Below, piece after piece: positions 36,242 to 38,736 of a stretch of DNA of 38,736 nt. The position numbers and the translations under genes were made by a program. The notes under the pieces are model-generated. The model did no database searches and was not told the DNA's origin. It saw only the letters and a program-made list of their open reading frames with translations. This stretch comes from Oscillospiraceae bacterium. Lineage in GTDB: Bacteria; Bacillota; Clostridia; Oscillospirales; Acutalibacteraceae. Location: NCBI GenBank assembly GCA_015065805.1, contig SVPN01000018.1, positions 1 through 38,736 on the forward strand, given 5' to 3'. Positions within the stretch are counted from its first letter, which is position 1. Each line of letters begins with the position of its first letter.

Positions 36242-38736
36242 ATGGCTACCAAAAAACAAAACGGAACAAAACAGGAAAAAACAACGAAAAAGAAACCTGA
36301 TACAACTGCCAAGAAGGCTGCTCCTGCACCGCAGGAGGAATCCAAGCTTCGCATCGGCAAGCAGGGTGCGGCGGTCATTTTGTTTGCCGTGTCCTTGCTG
36401 ATCCTGTTTGCGGCGCTGATTCCCGCTCCCGAAGCCGCACTCTGGAATGCGTTGCACGTCGGCTCACTGGGCGTTTTCGGCATCTGTGCATATGTCGTGC
36501 CGATTATGCTCGGCTGGATCGCAGTGATGATGGCGATGGACAAAGAGGTGAAAGCCATCGCGAAAGCCGCGTGGATCTTCGGCGGCGCAATGCTGTTGTT
36601 TGATGCCGTGCTGGAGGTGTTCGTCTCGTCGGTGAGCGGCTCGTTCTGGAGTGCGGTGGCAATGGCGTTTACACGCGGTATGGCACTGTTTGCGGACGGC
36701 GGCGTGAACGGCGGTGCACTGGGCGCGATCATCGGCTGGCCTATTGAATATCTGCTGGGCGATGTCGGTGCCAAAATCACGCTGATCCTGTTGCTGTTTG
36801 TCATCGTGATGCTGACAACAGGCTCTACGTTGCTGTCGCTGTGGAAGCCTGTCAAAAAGACGGCGGATTTCACCCGTGATAAGATCCGACGTACCCGCGA
36901 TAAGATCGACGATGCGTTGGATGAAGCGGAGACGGAGGTTGAGGCAACTCCCGCGCCCGGAGAAACCGCAGGACATCAGCCGCGTTCGCGCATTGATGTG
37001 GAGCTCGGAGACGGGTATCCCGAAAGCAAACCGGCGCAGGATCCCCGCAGTCGTTTTGAAGATGCGGTCGAGGGTGTGCAGGAAGAGCAGGAACGCCCTC
37101 AGATCCGCATTGACGATATTATCGGGCGTGCGATCGACAACAAAGAAGCGCATACCCCGACCGATGCCGCTCCCGAAGATCCTGCTCCGGGTATGACACC
37201 GCAGGAGGTGCGGGAAGCAGAAGCGGAAATGGCAAAAGAGGTGGAACAGGCCGAGCAACCCAAGGAAAGCTATACATATCCGCCGCTGTCGCTCCTGAGT
37301 CGTCCGAAGGCGGTGGATGACCGTATGGCGCGCGAAGAAATGCGCCAGAATTCCGAATTGCTCGTGCAGACACTCAAAGAGTTCGGCATCAGTGCCAAGG
37401 TGATCGACATTTGCCGCGGACCGTCCGTCACGCGGTATGAGCTGCAGCCCAATGCAGGTGTGAAAATCAGCCGCATCACAGGGCTTGCGGATGATATTGC
37501 TCTTCGTCTGGCAACCACGGGCGTGCGTATTGAAGCGCCCATTCCCAATAAGCCCGCCATCGGCATTGAGGTGCCTAACAAGGTGCGTGGCTCGGTGTGC
37601 CTGCGTGAGCTGATCGACAGCGACGATTTCTCGTCGCAACCCAGTCGCCTGACGGTGGCACTCGGTCGCGACATCAGCGGTCAGGTGGTTACCGCCGACC
37701 TTGCTTCTATGCCTCACCTGCTGATTGCGGGTACCACCGGTTCGGGTAAATCGGTGTGCACCAACTCGATGATCCAGAGCATTCTGTATAACAGCTCGCC
37801 CGAAGAGGTGCGTATGATCCTCATCGACCCCAAACAGGTCGAATTCAGTATGTACAACGGCATTCCGCATCTGCTTGTTCCCGTTGTCACCAATCCGCGT
37901 AAAGCGGCGGGTGCACTCGGCTGGGCGGTGACGGAGATGCTCAACCGCTATAACACCTTCACGGTGACGGGTGTGCGTGATATCAAATCGTATAACAAGC
38001 TTGCCAAGGAGCGCGAGGATCTGCCCACGATGCCGTTGATCCTCATCGTCATCGATGAGCTGTCCGACCTGATGATGGCGGCGGGCAAGGAAGTGGAAGA
38101 TGCGATCGTGCGTCTGGCACAGATGGCGCGTGCGGCGGGTATGCACCTGGTTATCGCGACTCAGCGTCCGTCCGTGGATGTCATCACGGGTCTGATCAAG
38201 GCGAACATCCCCAGCCGTCTGGCGCTGACGGTGGCATCGGCTGTTGATTCCCGCACCATTCTTGACACGGGCGGTGCCGACAAGCTGCTCGGTCGCGGCG
38301 ATATGCTGTTCCATCCCGTCGGTATTCCCAAGCCCATCCGTGTGCAGGGATGCTTTGTTTCGGATGATGAGATCGCGGCGGTTGTCGAGTTCCTGAAGAC
38401 CTCGTCCTCCGCGCAGTATGACGAACACGTTGTGGAAGAGATCGACCGTCAGGCGGCGGCGACCGACAAAGCGGATACCAAAGGCGGAGATGCCGATGAT
38501 GACGATACCACCGATCCGATGCTCGCGCAGGCGATCGAAGCGGTCGTGGAAGCGGGTCAGGCGTCAACCTCGTTGCTTCAGCGCCGTCTGCGTGTCGGCT
38601 ATGCGCGCGCAGGCAGACTGGTGGATGAGATCATGCTGCTTACCGATGAGCTTGAGAAGATTTATCCTGATGAAGAGCACAAAGCGCTCTTTTCCGAATT
38701 CAGAGCAAAACTTGCAGAGGCCGAGGCTCTTACGGA
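36242..38736 (+). CDS. FtsK/SpoIIIE DNA translocase, partial at the window edge
   Basis: The frame is open for 831 codons and runs off the right edge. The N-terminus is Lys-rich, then about five membrane helices (roughly 41-200), then an acidic, Pro/Glu-rich linker to about 360. The motor follows: RGPSVTRYELQP (alpha domain), Walker A GTTGSGKS (497-504), Walker B LILIVIDELSDLMM, and ATQRPSVDVITGLIKANIPSR. The motor pumps chromosomal DNA at division or into the forespore. The gamma winged helix begins normally (QASTSLLQRRLRVGYARAG) but after VDEI (near 38629) it loses the expected EERGxxGP wing. It reads MLLTDELEKIYPDEEHK instead. This may be lineage divergence, a rearrangement or an assembly join. 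Confidence 0.92.
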   Translation, partial: MATKKQNGTKQEKTTKKKPDTTAKKAAPAPQEESKLRIGKQGAAVILFAVSLLILFAALIPAPEAALWNALHVGSLGVFGICAYVVPIMLGWIAVMMAMDKEVKAIAKAAWIFGGAMLLFDAVLEVFVSSVSGSFWSAVAMAFTRGMALFADGGVNGGALGAIIGWPIEYLLGDVGAKITLILLLFVIVMLTTGSTLLSLWKPVKKTADFTRDKIRRTRDKIDDALDEAETEVEATPAPGETAGHQPRSRIDVELGDGYPESKPAQDPRSRFEDAVEGVQEEQERPQIRIDDIIGRAIDNKEAHTPTDAAPEDPAPGMTPQEVREAEAEMAKEVEQAEQPKESYTYPPLSLLSRPKAVDDRMAREEMRQNSELLVQTLKEFGISAKVIDICRGPSVTRYELQPNAGVKISRITGLADDIALRLATTGVRIEAPIPNKPAIGIEVPNKVRGSVCLRELIDSDDFSSQPSRLTVALGRDISGQVVTADLASMPHLLIAGTTGSGKSVCTNSMIQSILYNSSPEEVRMILIDPKQVEFSMYNGIPHLLVPVVTNPRKAAGALGWAVTEMLNRYNTFTVTGVRDIKSYNKLAKEREDLPTMPLILIVIDELSDLMMAAGKEVEDAIVRLAQMARAAGMHLVIATQRPSVDVITGLIKANIPSRLALTVASAVDSRTILDTGGADKLLGRGDMLFHPVGIPKPIRVQGCFVSDDEIAAVVEFLKTSSSAQYDEHVVEEIDRQAAATDKADTKGGDADDDDTTDPMLAQAIEAVVEAGQASTSLLQRRLRVGYARAGRLVDEIMLLTDELEKIYPDEEHKALFSEFRAKLAEAEALT

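Noticed and set aside
36464-38428. Minus-strand open frame of about 654 codons
   Set aside because: It is antisense to the FtsK/SpoIIIE gene, whose motor motifs are unmistakable. The antisense product is His/Arg-rich and has no family resemblance.

Overview
The window reads as a chromosomal segment of a Firmicute in the class Clostridia, most likely a gut-type Oscillospirales/Ruminococcaceae-like bacterium. The grounds are encoded CCA ends on both tRNAs, consensus TTGACA/TATAAT promoters with 17-bp spacers, strong GGAGG-type ribosome binding sites, a T-box before alaS, a BspA-type leucine-rich-repeat protein with a C-terminal dockerin, ThyX instead of ThyA, Rex, and the tepA-spoIIIE pair. Base composition is moderate to slightly high in G+C. 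No species is claimed.

Layout. 1-248: a heavily self-complementary intergenic element. 249-3054: a multi-pass membrane protein and a secreted LRR/dockerin protein. 3202-3467: a minus-strand tRNA-Asp/tRNA-Thr unit with its own consensus promoter and terminator. 3516-4923: the most notable locus, a compact retron. It has a perfect consensus promoter, an approximately 200-nt msr-msd type RNA whose two ends pair (3555-3571 with 3739-3756), and a retron-class reverse transcriptase starting at a GTG 31 nt downstream. A terminator closes the unit and no accessory effector gene is adjacent. 4927-7424 (minus): ogt-type methyltransferase, mnmA and nadA. 7547-10147: a solitary MazF-type toxin, then a two-component pair. 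10480-11511: a Na+/Ca2+ antiporter-like protein. 11579-13528 (minus): a Gfo/Idh/MocA dehydrogenase and a sugar-phosphate isomerase/epimerase-like protein.

13697-19681 is one tight seven-gene unit: thyX, tmk, GNAT, DJ-1/PfpI, 5-formyl-THF cyclo-ligase, mltG and a U32 peptidase-like protein. It joins thymidylate and folate metabolism to peptidoglycan processing. A hairpin then both resembles a terminator and contains the ribosome binding site of the next gene, a class B penicillin-binding protein (19746-21350). 21354-25584 is a T-box-controlled alaS unit followed by a HIT hydrolase and a DEDDh exonuclease with a zinc ribbon. 25598-31338 is a purine salvage block: xpt plus a complete BMP-type nucleoside ABC transporter.

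31350-35295 (minus) holds an APH-fold sugar-kinase-like protein with its own promoter, and an aconitase-rex unit that places a TCA-cycle enzyme with the NADH-sensing repressor. 35361 to the right edge holds tepA and the start of an FtsK/SpoIIIE translocase. The FtsK coding sequence is still open at the edge, and its C-terminal gamma domain departs abruptly from the family pattern near 38626.

Most of the window is ordinary core genome. The accessory signal is concentrated in the retron locus, the self-complementary element at 1-200, the orphan MazF and the dockerin/LRR gene.
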